Positions 25,342 through 34,512 of a stretch of 64,000 nucleotides of DNA are shown one piece after another. The position numbers and the translations under genes are program-made. Under the pieces are notes generated by a model. The model saw only the letters and a program-made list of their open reading frames with translations, did no database searches and was not told where the DNA came from. The first letter of the stretch is position 1, and each line of letters begins with the position of its first letter. Origin of the DNA: Actinomycetota bacterium (lineage in GTDB: Bacteria > Actinomycetota > Acidimicrobiia > Spongiisociales > UBA4744); contig JAADGS010000027.1 of the NCBI GenBank assembly GCA_013152275.1, positions 22,582 through 86,581 of the forward strand, written 5' to 3'.

Positions 25342-27057
25342 ATGAGACGCCGATTCTGGGTCGTTGCGTTGTTTGCCGTGTTGGCCATGGTGGCTGCTGC
25401 TTGCGGTGGCGGCGCGACGACAACGACGACGGCTGCCCCGGCAACGACGGCTGCCACGACGACAACCGCCCCGACGACAACGACGACGGCTGCCACGACG
25501 ACGACCGAGGCACCTCCGAGCCCCAAGACGATCATCATCGGCACGACCGACACGATTGCCGAGTTCGACTCGGCAGATGCGTACTCGGTGCGTGACTGGG
25601 AGATCATTCGTAATACCGGTGTGGGTCTGTTGACCTTTGCCCCCGGTACGACGGATCTGGTGCCCGGCATCGCCAAGAGCTACGACGTCAGTGATGACGG
25701 AAAGACCTATACGTTCCATCTTCGTGACGATGTGAAGTTCGGCGATGGTTTGGCCCTGACGGCGCCGATGTATGTTGACCACATCCACCGGATGCTGACC
25801 CTCGACGGGTCGGGCGGTGTCGGCGGCGCGCTCGGTACGCCGTACATCGATACGGTGAGTGCACCGGATGATTTGACCGTGGTCTTCCAGCTGAAGGACG
25901 CGTTCGGCTACTTCCCGCAGATCGTTGCGGGTGCGCCGTACATCCCGATGGATCCGAACCAGTTCCCCCAGGACGCTCTCGTCGAGTTCCCGGACCCGCC
26001 GTTCTATGGCGTAGGTCCGTGGACGGTCACCGACTACACGATCGGTGAGCAGATGGTCCTCGAGCCCAATGAGTTCTACTTCGGCGACAAGCCGAAGGTG
26101 GACCGGATCATCATCAAGGACTACTCGGATGCCCAGACCATGGCGCTGGCGCTGCAGAACCACGAGATCGACATCGCGTGGCGCACGATTGCGCAGCCCG
26201 ACCTTCTCGAGCAGCTCAAGGGCGTGGACGGCCTGACGGTCGCCACCGTGCCTGGTGGTTCCATCCGCTATCTGATCATCAACCACGCTCTGTCGCCGAC
26301 CGACGACTCCAACGTGCGCAAGGCGCTGGCATACGCGCTCGACCGTGACGACATCGTCGACCGGGTATCCGGTGGGACGTGGGAGCCGCTGTACTCGATG
26401 GACCCGCCAGGGTTCCTCGGTGCAACGGAGGCGTTCGACACGATGTACGGGTCGCCGAATCTCGACAAGGCGAAGGAAGCGTTGAAGGCCGCCGGCTACA
26501 GCGAATCGAACAAGCTGGAGCTGCAGTTGAGCTTCCCGCCACAGCACTACGGTGGCACGGTGAGCGACACGATGCAGGTTCTGAAGGAGCAGTTCGAAGC
26601 GACCGGCATGATCAACGTCACGTTGAACTCGCAGGAGTGGAGCACGTATATCGGTGCCGTGATCGGCGGAGCCGACTACACCGTCTCGCTGCTCGGTTGG
26701 TTCTTCGACTATCCGGATCCGAGCAACTACCTGGAGCCGTTCGTACTCAATGGTGGACTTGGCACGATGGTGACCGATCCCGATACGGGTGAGGCATTGA
26801 GTGATGAGGCCGCGAACCTCGTCGACCTGCTGAAGCAGGCTGCGACGAGCACGGATCAGGCGAAGCGCGCCGACCTCTACGGGCAGGCACAGGATGTGTA
26901 TGCAGACCTGGTCGTGACGATCCCGATGTGGTTCGAGGCGGAGCACGTGATCTATTGGGACAACATCTCTGGCTCGGCGACCGACGCGAACCCGCAGTCG
27001 CTGAACATCGGACCTTCGTTCGATCTGAACTACGCGCTGCTGGATATCACCGGCTAG
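25342..27057 (+). CDS. Peptide-type ABC transporter substrate-binding lipoprotein
   Basis: A 571-residue family 5 binding protein (OppA/DppA type). The signal peptide ends at lipid-modified Cys21 (MVAAAC), followed by a Thr-rich linker to about residue 56. The mature domain has family pieces such as GIAKSYDVSDDGKTYTFHL and VRKALAYALDRDDIV. GGAGGAGAG before ATG 25342 is the ribosome binding site. The ligand may be a peptide, sugar or nickel complex; sequence alone does not say. A terminator-like hairpin separates it from its permease genes. Confidence 0.9.
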   Translation: MRRRFWVVALFAVLAMVAAACGGGATTTTTAAPATTAATTTTAPTTTTTAATTTTEAPPSPKTIIIGTTDTIAEFDSADAYSVRDWEIIRNTGVGLLTFAPGTTDLVPGIAKSYDVSDDGKTYTFHLRDDVKFGDGLALTAPMYVDHIHRMLTLDGSGGVGGALGTPYIDTVSAPDDLTVVFQLKDAFGYFPQIVAGAPYIPMDPNQFPQDALVEFPDPPFYGVGPWTVTDYTIGEQMVLEPNEFYFGDKPKVDRIIIKDYSDAQTMALALQNHEIDIAWRTIAQPDLLEQLKGVDGLTVATVPGGSIRYLIINHALSPTDDSNVRKALAYALDRDDIVDRVSGGTWEPLYSMDPPGFLGATEAFDTMYGSPNLDKAKEALKAAGYSESNKLELQLSFPPQHYGGTVSDTMQVLKEQFEATGMINVTLNSQEWSTYIGAVIGGADYTVSLLGWFFDYPDPSNYLEPFVLNGGLGTMVTDPDTGEALSDEAANLVDLLKQAATSTDQAKRADLYGQAQDVYADLVVTIPMWFEAEHVIYWDNISGSATDANPQSLNIGPSFDLNYALLDITG

Positions 27058-27072
27058 TCGCTTTCAAGCTGA

Positions 27073-27104
27073 GGAAGGGGCGGGCCTTCGGGCCCGCCCC
27101 TTCT
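27073..27104 (+). terminator. Hairpin between binding protein and permease genes
   Basis: A 12-bp perfect stem (27075-27086 with 27091-27102) on a TTCG tetraloop, extended by one G-C and one G-T pair and followed by TCTTGTC. It lies 15 nt after the stop and probably stops most transcription before the permeases. Confidence 0.8.
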
Positions 27105-27210
27105 CTTGTCGTTGTGGGACCTGCACAGGCGGCCAATCCGAGGATCGGAAGGGCGCCAGAGGGCGACCGTGGCGCGACGGGGGTAAACGCGGAGTAATCT
27201 GACGCTCCTT

Positions 27211-28308
27211 GTGCATCCACTAGCGATTCTCTTTCTCATGATCGGCATCCCTGCCGGGATCGCTCTTCTGTATGTTTTCGTGCGCGGGAGCGCAGGGCTG
27301 CGGCGCTATGTGATCACTCGTGTGCTGCTGACGATCCCGATGATCTTCATCCTCGCATCGCTCGTGTTCCTCGTCCTGCGGGCGATTCCGGGTGATCCGG
27401 TGACGTCCAGCCTTGGGCCGAAAGGCAGCCCCGAACTCAAGCAACGGCTGAGGACGGAACTCGGCCTGGAAGATCCGATGATCGTGCAGTACGGAAGGTT
27501 CCTGGGAGAGGTCGTCACCTTGGACTTCGGACGGTCACTCGTCGGGGGACGGCGGCGCATCGTGGACGAGATGGGTGAGCGGTTTCCCGCGACGTTGGAG
27601 CTGATCGTCCCTGCCGCGTTGATGGCGCTGCTCCTGGGTATCGTTCCGGGGACCTTCGCGGCGTCGCGTCGAAGACGGACAGCCGACTACTCACTGCGCC
27701 TGTACAGCGTCATCGTGTATTCCATGCCGATCTTCTGGCTGGGTCTGCTGCTTCAGTTGCTGTTCGCCGTCCATCTGGGCTGGGTTCCGGTCGCAGGGCG
27801 CATTGACGCCGTTGTGGGGACGACTGTCCATCGAACTACCAATATTCTCCTGATCGACACCCTGTTGACGGGGAATTGGCCTGCTTTCTGGAGTGTCGTG
27901 CATCACCTCATCCTTCCGGTGATCACGCTCGGATTGATCCTGTCGGGAGTCTTTCTCCGACTCACCCGCATCAACGTCATCGAGACGTTGCAGCAGGACT
28001 ACATCACCGCAGCCCGCGCTCGAGGTGTCAAAGAATGGGTCGTCGTCTATCGACACGCGTTGAAGAACGCGATGATCCCGGTGATCACGCTGATCGGACT
28101 GCAGGTGGCCATCCTGCTGGCAGGTGCGGTGCTGACCGAGACGGTGTTCTCATGGCCGGGAATGGGGCGGTATCTCGTGGAAAGGATCTCGGTTCGTGAC
28201 TACACCGCCGTCCAGAGTGTGATCACGATGTTCGCGATCTTTGTGGCGCTCATCAGCCTTGCCGTGGACATCGTCTACTCGCTGCTCGACCCGAGGGTGC
28301 GGTACTGA
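27211..28308 (+). CDS. Peptide-type ABC permease, DppB-like
   Basis: A 365-residue membrane permease. The coupling EAA loop is AARARGVKEWVVVYRHAL with ILPVITLGLIL before it. Typical DppB proteins begin at the segment matching RRYVITRVLLTIPMIF. Here about 30 extra residues (LAILFLMIGIPAGIALLYVF) add one helix, giving seven rather than six. GTG 27211 follows TAATCT at 27195-27200 by 10 nt with no ribosome site, so it may have its own promoter after the terminator. Its stop overlaps dppC by one base. Confidence 0.88.
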   Translation: MHPLAILFLMIGIPAGIALLYVFVRGSAGLRRYVITRVLLTIPMIFILASLVFLVLRAIPGDPVTSSLGPKGSPELKQRLRTELGLEDPMIVQYGRFLGEVVTLDFGRSLVGGRRRIVDEMGERFPATLELIVPAALMALLLGIVPGTFAASRRRRTADYSLRLYSVIVYSMPIFWLGLLLQLLFAVHLGWVPVAGRIDAVVGTTVHRTTNILLIDTLLTGNWPAFWSVVHHLILPVITLGLILSGVFLRLTRINVIETLQQDYITAARARGVKEWVVVYRHALKNAMIPVITLIGLQVAILLAGAVLTETVFSWPGMGRYLVERISVRDYTAVQSVITMFAIFVALISLAVDIVYSLLDPRVRY

Positions 28309-29570
28309 TGGCGAATCCGCAGACCCGCGAAGAGGTACCCCAGTGGGAGCAGGACCTTGCCAAGGTCGGCTGGGTCCGCAGGGCAATCCAGGCACGCCGT
28401 TGGTACAAGGCCGACTGGTGGTTCGTCACGATCAGCATGGTCCTCGTGTTGTTCTTCCTCATGTTGGCGATCGCCCCGGGAGCGTTCGCCGCCCATGATC
28501 CTCGGGAGCAGGTCGGACCCCGACTCCTCGCACCCGGTGAGGCACCCGACGTCGAGGCGCTTGTCGTGCCCGTGGATTCGGGCATCGCCACACTCAGTGA
28601 CCTCGCAGGTGTCGGCAGAGTCTCCGTTGGAGTCGTCAAGGGCACGCCTTCGAGCCAGACGGTTCGTGATGAGGCAGCCCGCATCACCGACGAGATGAAG
28701 GCGAAGGGAAGCGACGATACGATCCGGCTGAGGGTGAAGCGCTATGAGACCGTGGAAGAGACGCTCGCGGCATTGGCCGCCGGTGACATCGGCTTCGCCG
28801 TGCTTTCCTCGAAAGCCGCATCGGCGATCATCGATCAGTATCCCGGACTGGTCGTGGACGGACCGGTGGCCGGAGAAGGAATCTCGACGAGTGGCAGTTT
28901 CCCGCTCGGAACGAACCAGCTCGGTCAGGACGTTCTCAGCCGGCTGATCTGGGGGACGCGAGTTGCCTTTCTCATCGGATTCGCGGCGGCACTCATGTCG
29001 CTGATCATCGGGCTCCCACTCGGGTTGATTGCCGGGTTCGCGGGCGGATGGCTGGATCGCACGATGAGTGTGATCATGGACAGCCTCTACGCGTTCCCGG
29101 GGCTGATCCTCGCCATCGCGATCACGGCGGTACTCGGTCCTTCGATCATCAACGTGATCGTTGCCATCGGCGTCGTGTATGTTCCGACCTACTACCGGAT
29201 CGTGCGCGGGCAGACGCTGTCGGTGAAAGAAGAGATGTATGTGGAGGCAGCTCGCAGCATCGGCGCCACGCGCGGCTCGATCTTGCGCAGCTATGTCTTC
29301 CCGAACGTCATTCCATCGGTGGCCATCATCTTCTCGGTCAACGTCGCCGATGCCATCCTCACCGGTGCAGGCCTGAGCTTCCTTGGTCTCGGCCTTCCAC
29401 CGGACACGCCGGACTGGGGCATCGATCTGGCTCGCGGTCAGGAGAACATCCAGAACGCGTGGTGGATGATCACCTTCCCCGGTCTCGCCGTGATGTCCGT
29501 CGTGCTCGCCTTCACCATGATGGGTGAGGGCCTCATGGAGATCTTCAACCCGAAACTGAGGGATCGATGA
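28308..29570 (+). CDS. Peptide-type ABC permease, DppC-like, with inserted soluble domain
   Basis: A 420-residue permease. The first membrane helix (about residues 37-57) is followed by the usual AHDPREQVGPRLL. Then about 115 residues (about 78-195) intervene before the canonical FPLGTNQLGQDVLSRLIWG, where ordinary DppC has only a few. The insert is soluble-looking, with LSDLAGVGRVSVGVVKGT and ALAAGDIGFAVL, which recall one lobe of a family 3 binding protein. It would lie on the outer face. The EAA loop (EAARSIGATRGSILRSYVF) is intact. The gene starts on the last base of dppB. Confidence 0.87.
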   Translation: MANPQTREEVPQWEQDLAKVGWVRRAIQARRWYKADWWFVTISMVLVLFFLMLAIAPGAFAAHDPREQVGPRLLAPGEAPDVEALVVPVDSGIATLSDLAGVGRVSVGVVKGTPSSQTVRDEAARITDEMKAKGSDDTIRLRVKRYETVEETLAALAAGDIGFAVLSSKAASAIIDQYPGLVVDGPVAGEGISTSGSFPLGTNQLGQDVLSRLIWGTRVAFLIGFAAALMSLIIGLPLGLIAGFAGGWLDRTMSVIMDSLYAFPGLILAIAITAVLGPSIINVIVAIGVVYVPTYYRIVRGQTLSVKEEMYVEAARSIGATRGSILRSYVFPNVIPSVAIIFSVNVADAILTGAGLSFLGLGLPPDTPDWGIDLARGQENIQNAWWMITFPGLAVMSVVLAFTMMGEGLMEIFNPKLRDR

Positions 29571-30559
29571 TGGGAGACATCCTCTACTCGATACGCGACC
29601 TCACCGTGGAGTACGCGACCCGCTCCGGTTATGTGCACGCTGTCGACCAGGTCTCGTTCGACATCCGCAGAACCGAGATCCTGGGTCTCGTCGGCGAGTC
29701 CGGTTGCGGCAAGTCCACGTTGGGCAAGGCGCTCATGCGAATGATCCGACCTCCGGGTCGGATCGACGGCGGGGAGCTGTGGTTCGACGGCGTCGACCTC
29801 ATGACGCTGTCGGAAAGGCAGATGCAGTCTGTCCGCGGTGCCGATATCGGCATGGTGTTCCAGGATCCCATGACGTCGCTGAACCCGGTCCAGAGGGTGA
29901 TCGAGCATCTCACCGAGACCATCCGAACCCATGAGCGGGGTGTCTCGGAGCTTGCGGCGAGAGCGAGATCCGAGGAACTGGTCGAGAAGCTCGGGATCAG
30001 GCGGGAGCGTCTTACCGACTACCCCCACCAGCTCTCCGGAGGAATGCGGCAGCGGGTCATGATCTCACTGGCGCTTGCCCTGCGAGCAAAACTGGTGATC
30101 GCCGACGAGCCGACGACCTCTCTCGACGTCATCGTCGAGGCGAAATTCCTGGATCTGCTTCGGGAGCTTCGTGAGGAGTTCGACCTGACGATCCTGCTGA
30201 TCACGCACAACATCGGCGTCGTCGCCGAAGTCGCCGACCGTGTCGCCGTCATGTATGCGGGCCGGATGGCGGAGATCGGTGACGTGTATGGAGTGTTCGA
30301 GAAACCGAAGCATCCGTACACCGATGGTCTGCTCCAGTCGGTGCCGAACATCAATCTGGCCGAACACGACCTCTACAAGATGGAGGGTTCCCCACCGAAC
30401 CTGCTCCATCCTCCGTCCGGATGCCCGTTCCATCCTCGCTGTCCGAAGGCGATGGATATCTGCGCAGTCGAGGTGCCGGTGTTCCACGAAGTGGTTCCGG
30501 GACAGGCAACCGCATGCTGGCTCTATGAAGACGCCACCGAGGGGGCTGCGCGTGGCTGA
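29567..30559 (+). CDS. Peptide ABC transporter ATPase, DppD-like
   Basis: A 330-residue ABC ATPase. Walker [10 protein letters not shown] is at residues 43-51, the signature LSGGMRQRV and Walker B VIADEP follow. The C-terminal Cys-rich oligopeptide-family motif reads [12 protein letters not shown]. It pairs with the next ATPase as a heterodimer. Its ATG overlaps the dppC stop in ATGA; ATG 29570 is an equal alternative. Confidence 0.92.
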   Translation: MMGDILYSIRDLTVEYATRSGYVHAVDQVSFDIRRTEILGLVGESGCGKSTLGKALMRMIRPPGRIDGGELWFDGVDLMTLSERQMQSVRGADIGMVFQDPMTSLNPVQRVIEHLTETIRTHERGVSELAARARSEELVEKLGIRRERLTDYPHQLSGGMRQRVMISLALALRAKLVIADEPTTSLDVIVEAKFLDLLRELREEFDLTILLITHNIGVVAEVADRVAVMYAGRMAEIGDVYGVFEKPKHPYTDGLLQSVPNINLAEHDLYKMEGSPPNLLHPPSGCPFHPRCPKAMDICAVEVPVFHEVVPGQATACWLYEDATEGAARG

Positions 30560-31580
30560 GAATCTCGTCGAGGTTGTCGACCTCAAGAAGTGGTTCCCCG
30601 TCGCGCAGGGGTTTGTGGCGGGGCTGACCGGTGCTCCCCGTCGGTATGTGCGAGCCGTCGATGGGGTCACGTTCGAAATCCGCAAGGGAGAGGTATTCGG
30701 CCTCGCCGGCGAATCCGGCTCGGGAAAGTCCACCGTCGGCAGATTGGTGCTTCGGCTGCTCGAGCCGACCGACGGGAAGGTCGTGTTCGATGGCGTCGAG
30801 TTGGGTTCACTGTCTCGTGAAGAAATGCGGAAGCTTCGGCACCGCATGCAGGTCGTCTTCCAGGATCCGCTGGCGTCACTGAACCCCCGGATGACGATCG
30901 GCGAGGCCATCGAACATCCTGCAAAGATCCATATGCCCCATCTGAGTGCGGAGGAGCGCCACGCGCTCGTCCTTCGGATGCTCGACCAGGTGGGGATGGT
31001 GCCTCCGGAGTTCTTCCACTCGAAGTATCCGCATCAGATCAGCGGTGGGCAACGGCAGCGGATCGTGTTCGCGAGGGGAATGATCACCGCACCCGATCTC
31101 ATCGTGGCCGATGAGCCGATCGCCATGGCGGACGTGAGCGTGCGAGCGCTGCTGCTCGATCTGATGATGGAGCTCAAGGATGAGTTCGACCTCACGTATC
31201 TGTTCATCAGTCACGACCTCGCCACCGCGAAGTATGTGTGCAACCGGATTGCCATCATGTATCTCGGCAAGATCGTCGAGATCGGTCCGCTCGAAGAGGT
31301 CTACACGAACGCGCAGCATCCCTACACGCGGGCACTGCTCGACGCGGTTCCCGTTCCAGACCCGAAGCACCGGCGCACCGAGCCGCTGCCGGCCGGCGAG
31401 ATTCCCAACCCGATCGATCCGCCTCCCGGCTGCAATTTCCATCCGCGGTGCAAGATCGCGCAAGCCGGGATCTGTGACGAGATCGACCCGGTCCTCTTGC
31501 CGGTCGGCGATGATCCCGAGCATCTCGCCGCCTGCCATCTTCGTACCGGCGAGTATCGGGACCTCGACCCGACGAAGTAG
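30552..31580 (+). CDS. Peptide ABC transporter ATPase, DppF-like
   Basis: A 342-residue ABC ATPase. Walker A GESGSGKST and signature QISGGQRQR are normal and the C-terminal PPGCNFHPRC motif is present. The segment after Walker B reads DEPIAMADVSV where most family members have DEPxSALDVSV, so the D-loop Ser-Ala-Leu-Asp is altered. This may make one nucleotide site weaker. GTG 30552 overlaps the dppD stop by 8 nt, with a GGGGG tract upstream. Confidence 0.9.
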   Translation: MAENLVEVVDLKKWFPVAQGFVAGLTGAPRRYVRAVDGVTFEIRKGEVFGLAGESGSGKSTVGRLVLRLLEPTDGKVVFDGVELGSLSREEMRKLRHRMQVVFQDPLASLNPRMTIGEAIEHPAKIHMPHLSAEERHALVLRMLDQVGMVPPEFFHSKYPHQISGGQRQRIVFARGMITAPDLIVADEPIAMADVSVRALLLDLMMELKDEFDLTYLFISHDLATAKYVCNRIAIMYLGKIVEIGPLEEVYTNAQHPYTRALLDAVPVPDPKHRRTEPLPAGEIPNPIDPPPGCNFHPRCKIAQAGICDEIDPVLLPVGDDPEHLAACHLRTGEYRDLDPTK

Positions 31581-31591
31581 TTCCCGTTCTC

Positions 31592-31628
31592 GTCAATGCC
31601 GGCGTCGGTATGCGACGCTTGTATTGAC
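31592..31628. repeat. 37-nt hairpin repeat, copy 1
   Basis: The segment starts GTCAATGCCGGCGTCGGTAT. GTCAAT pairs with ATTGAC and GCGTCG with CGACGC around a GTATG loop, with a small internal loop between the stems. It lies 11 nt after the dppF stop. Confidence 0.85.
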
Positions 31629-31651
31629 AGGAATCAGGTCCCGGTTTTCTT

Positions 31652-31688
31652 GTCAATGCCGGCGTCGGTATGCGACGCTTGTATTGAC
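31652..31688. repeat. 37-nt hairpin repeat, copy 2
   Basis: Identical over 37 nt to copy 1 and exactly 60 bp downstream. The flanks of the pair are themselves complementary (TTCTC before copy 1, GAGAA after copy 2). It ends 14 nt before the fructokinase GTG, so it could affect termination of the transporter operon or translation of the kinase. Confidence 0.85.
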
Positions 31689-31702
31689 GAGAAAGGGTGG
31701 AT

Positions 31703-32593
31703 GTGCGGATAGGGATCGACCTGGGTGGAACCAAGATCGAGGGGATCGCTCTCGACGACAGAGACCACGAGCTGGTTCGGCGGAGGATCGCGACCCCTGC
31801 CGGCGACTATGAGGCGATCGTTCGAGCCGTCGCAGAGCTGGCCCGATCGCTCGAAGAGGCGACCGGATCTCAGGGAACGGTGGGGATCGGGCACCCGGGC
31901 GCGATCTCACCTGCCACAGGTCTGGTCAAGAACGCCAACTCCGTCGTGCTCAACGGGCGTCCGCTCGATGAAGACCTCTCGGCAGCTCTCGGTCGGCCGG
32001 TCCGTCTCGCCAACGACGCCGACTGCTTCGCGCTGTCCGAGGCGATCGACGGGGCGGCGGTTGGAGCAGACGTCGTGTTTGCAGTGATCCTGGGCACGGG
32101 GGTCGGTGGGGGCATTGTGGTACATGGCGCACTGCTGTCCGGTCCGAACGGTATCGCCGGCGAGTGGGGGCACAACCCGTTGCCGTGGCCACGGGCGGAT
32201 GAACTGCCCGGTCCCGCCTGCTATTGCGGGCTGCACGGCTGTGTGGAGACGTACCTCTCAGGGCCGGCGATGGAGCGCGATTACTCCGAAGGGCGGGAGC
32301 TGTCGAGTCGGGAAATCGTTCGGCGGGCCGAGGCCGGAGGCGACAGGGCGATCGCGGTGATGGATCGGTATGTCGACAGGCTCGCGAGGTCGCTCGCCGT
32401 TGTGATCAACATCGTCGATCCGAACGTCGTCGTCTTGGGTGGTGGCATGTCCAACATCGATGTTCTCTATGAACGGATTCCACAGATGTGGGACAGGTAC
32501 GTGTTCAGCGACCGGGTCGATACCCGGTTGGTGAAGGCGCTCCACGGTGACTCGAGCGGAGTGCGTGGTGCTGCACGGCTCTGGCCCGGGTAG
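31703..32593 (+). CDS. mak: ROK-family fructokinase, Mak-like
   Basis: A 296-residue sugar kinase very like E. coli Mak. Shared features are GIDLGGTKIEGIAL at the N-terminus, GHPGAISPATGLVKNANS, the catalytic NDADCF, EWGHNPLPWPR, the zinc motif CYCGLHGCVETY and the end HGDSSGVRGAARLWP. It would phosphorylate fructose or a related hexose with ATP. I chose GTG 31703, which gives the family start MRIGIDLGG and has AAAGG at a suitable distance; GTG 31697 is two codons longer. Confidence 0.9.
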   Translation: MRIGIDLGGTKIEGIALDDRDHELVRRRIATPAGDYEAIVRAVAELARSLEEATGSQGTVGIGHPGAISPATGLVKNANSVVLNGRPLDEDLSAALGRPVRLANDADCFALSEAIDGAAVGADVVFAVILGTGVGGGIVVHGALLSGPNGIAGEWGHNPLPWPRADELPGPACYCGLHGCVETYLSGPAMERDYSEGRELSSREIVRRAEAGGDRAIAVMDRYVDRLARSLAVVINIVDPNVVVLGGGMSNIDVLYERIPQMWDRYVFSDRVDTRLVKALHGDSSGVRGAARLWPG

Positions 32594-32623
32594 TCGGGTC
32601 ACGGCTGTAGCCTCCTCCGAGCG

Positions 32624-33211
32624 ATGAGGATCGGTACGACACGTTTCCAGAAGACAGCATTTGCATTTGGCGGCCTCGCGGCCCTCGGCGCGCTTCTGCT
32701 CGTCACGGGCGGGTTGTCGGGAGCCCATCTGGAGAATCGTGACACGTTCTGCGCGTCTTGCCATTCGCAACCGGAGAGTGTCTACGTCACTCGCAGCCTC
32801 GCGGCGAACCCGATCGATCTGGCGAGCTTCCACACCACGAAGCAGGTGCGCTGCATCGACTGTCACTCCGGGCCTGGCGTGATGGGGAGGGCCTCCGCCC
32901 TCGCGCTGGGGGTTCGGGACGCAACGCGCTACTTCACGGGTCGTTTCACCCAGCCGGCACCACTGACCAGGGCGATCGCCGACGCGCAGTGCACGAAGTG
33001 TCACGGCGATGTGGCGAACGGGCAGGACTTCCAGAACCACTTCCACGTGTTCCTCGCCCAGTGGCAGGCACGGAGCCCGAACGCGGCCTCCTGTGTCCGC
33101 TGCCACGAGAGTCACATCACCGATGGAGAGGCGCGTATCGGATTCCTCAACGAGGCGCGCACCACCCAGGTCTGTCAGGCTTGTCACTCGTTCGCGGGCG
33201 CAGATGACTGA
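32624..33211 (+). CDS. Membrane-anchored pentaheme cytochrome c (NapC/NirT-like)
   Basis: A 195-residue protein with one N-terminal membrane anchor (about residues 12-30) and five CxxCH heme sites: CASCH (43-47), CIDCH (77-81), CTKCH (123-127), CVRCH (157-161) and CQACH (184-188). This resembles NapC/NrfH quinol-oxidising subunits, which have four or five hemes. No partner reductase or cytochrome maturation gene is in the window. The 3' end overlaps the opposite-strand purB by 28 nt. Confidence 0.85.
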   Translation: MRIGTTRFQKTAFAFGGLAALGALLLVTGGLSGAHLENRDTFCASCHSQPESVYVTRSLAANPIDLASFHTTKQVRCIDCHSGPGVMGRASALALGVRDATRYFTGRFTQPAPLTRAIADAQCTKCHGDVANGQDFQNHFHVFLAQWQARSPNAASCVRCHESHITDGEARIGFLNEARTTQVCQACHSFAGADD

Positions 33212-34512
33212 GGTATCTCGAGGACGAGCCCTTCGAGGCGGTCGAAGACGACGCCGGCGTTGCGGAGATGCCGTTCCGGCTCGAAACAGCCGGCGATGCC
33301 GTCACCGTCGAGTGGCACATCGAGATCGGTCATGAGCAGGTCGCGCAGATCTCGGTCTTCGTTCCAGGCGCGTACCGCGTCACGCTGGACGATCCGATAG
33401 GCGTCGTCGCGCGTGAGGCCGGCGTCCACGAGCGCGAGCAGCACGGACTGACTGAACACGAGGCCGCGTGTTGCGTCGAGGTTCGCCTGCATGCGTTCCG
33501 GTTTGACGATCAGACCGTCGACAACCCTTGCGAATGTGGCAAGCATGTAGTCGAGGGTCGTGCACGCATCGGGAAGAATCACCCGTTCGGCGGAGGAGTG
33601 GCTGATGTCCCGTTCATGCCAGAGTGAGACGTTCTCCAGGGCCGTTACCGCATAGCCGCGCAACACGCGGGCAAGGCCCGCCATACGTTCGGACAGGATC
33701 GGGTTGCGCTTGTGAGGCATCGCCGATGAGCCCTTCTGGCCAGGCTGGAAAGGCTCTTGAACTTCGCCGAGTTCACTTCGCTGCAGGTGGCGGATCTCGG
33801 TGGCGAAGCGCTCGATCGAAGATCCCGTGAGAGCGATGGCCTGAATCAGTTCCGCATGGCGGTCCCGGTGGGTTATCTGTGACGATGCGGGTTCGATGCC
33901 CAGACCGAGCCTCTCACACACATACGCCTCGATGGCAGGGGGTGCCTGAGCATAGGTGCCGACTGCTCCGCTGATCTTGCCGACGGCAACGGACTCGCGG
34001 GCGCGTTGCATCCTGGCGTGGTCTCGCTCGAGTTCGAACGCCCATGTGGCGAGTTTCAAGCCGAATGTCGTGGGTTCGGCCCACATGCCATGGGTTCGGC
34101 CCACCATCACCGTGTCTCGGTGTTCGAACGCTCGACGTTTGACGATGTCGAAGAGGGCGGTGATCTTCTCGATCAGGAGGTCCGCTGCATCGCGCAGCAC
34201 GGTGGCCTGTGCGGTGTCGAGGACATCGGACGAGGTGAGACCGTAGTGGACCCACGAGCCGGCGGGCCCCGACGATGATGCGAGCAGATCGACGAACGCC
34301 GCGACGTCGTGGTGTGTGATCTGTTCTCGCTCCTTCCAAGCGACAGGATCGACCGGTGGTGCAGAGCGGACGGCCTGTCCGGCTCCTTCCGGAGCGATAC
34401 CGGCGTCTTCCCATGCCTCGACGACGAGTGCCTCGACTTCGGTCCACATGGAGAGTTTGTGTGACTCAGACCAGAGTTCCACCATTTCGGGGAGGGAGTA
34501 TCGGGCGATCAT
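33184..34512 (-). CDS. purB: Adenylosuccinate lyase
   Basis: A 442-residue enzyme of the fumarase/aspartase superfamily that acts twice in purine synthesis, releasing fumarate from SAICAR and from adenylosuccinate. The signature GSSAMPHKRNP is present, along with TSSDVLDTA and GRTHGMWAEPTTFG bearing the catalytic His. purA lies 2 kb away on the same strand. Its stop lies within the coding end of the cytochrome gene on the other strand. Confidence 0.95.
   Translation of the reverse strand: MIARYSLPEMVELWSESHKLSMWTEVEALVVEAWEDAGIAPEGAGQAVRSAPPVDPVAWKEREQITHHDVAAFVDLLASSSGPAGSWVHYGLTSSDVLDTAQATVLRDAADLLIEKITALFDIVKRRAFEHRDTVMVGRTHGMWAEPTTFGLKLATWAFELERDHARMQRARESVAVGKISGAVGTYAQAPPAIEAYVCERLGLGIEPASSQITHRDRHAELIQAIALTGSSIERFATEIRHLQRSELGEVQEPFQPGQKGSSAMPHKRNPILSERMAGLARVLRGYAVTALENVSLWHERDISHSSAERVILPDACTTLDYMLATFARVVDGLIVKPERMQANLDATRGLVFSQSVLLALVDAGLTRDDAYRIVQRDAVRAWNEDRDLRDLLMTDLDVPLDGDGIAGCFEPERHLRNAGVVFDRLEGLVLEIPQSSAPANE

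Noticed and set aside
31592..31688. CRISPR-like repeat pair with a 23-nt spacer
   Set aside because: Only two units, strongly self-complementary with an internal loop, no leader and no cas genes in the window.
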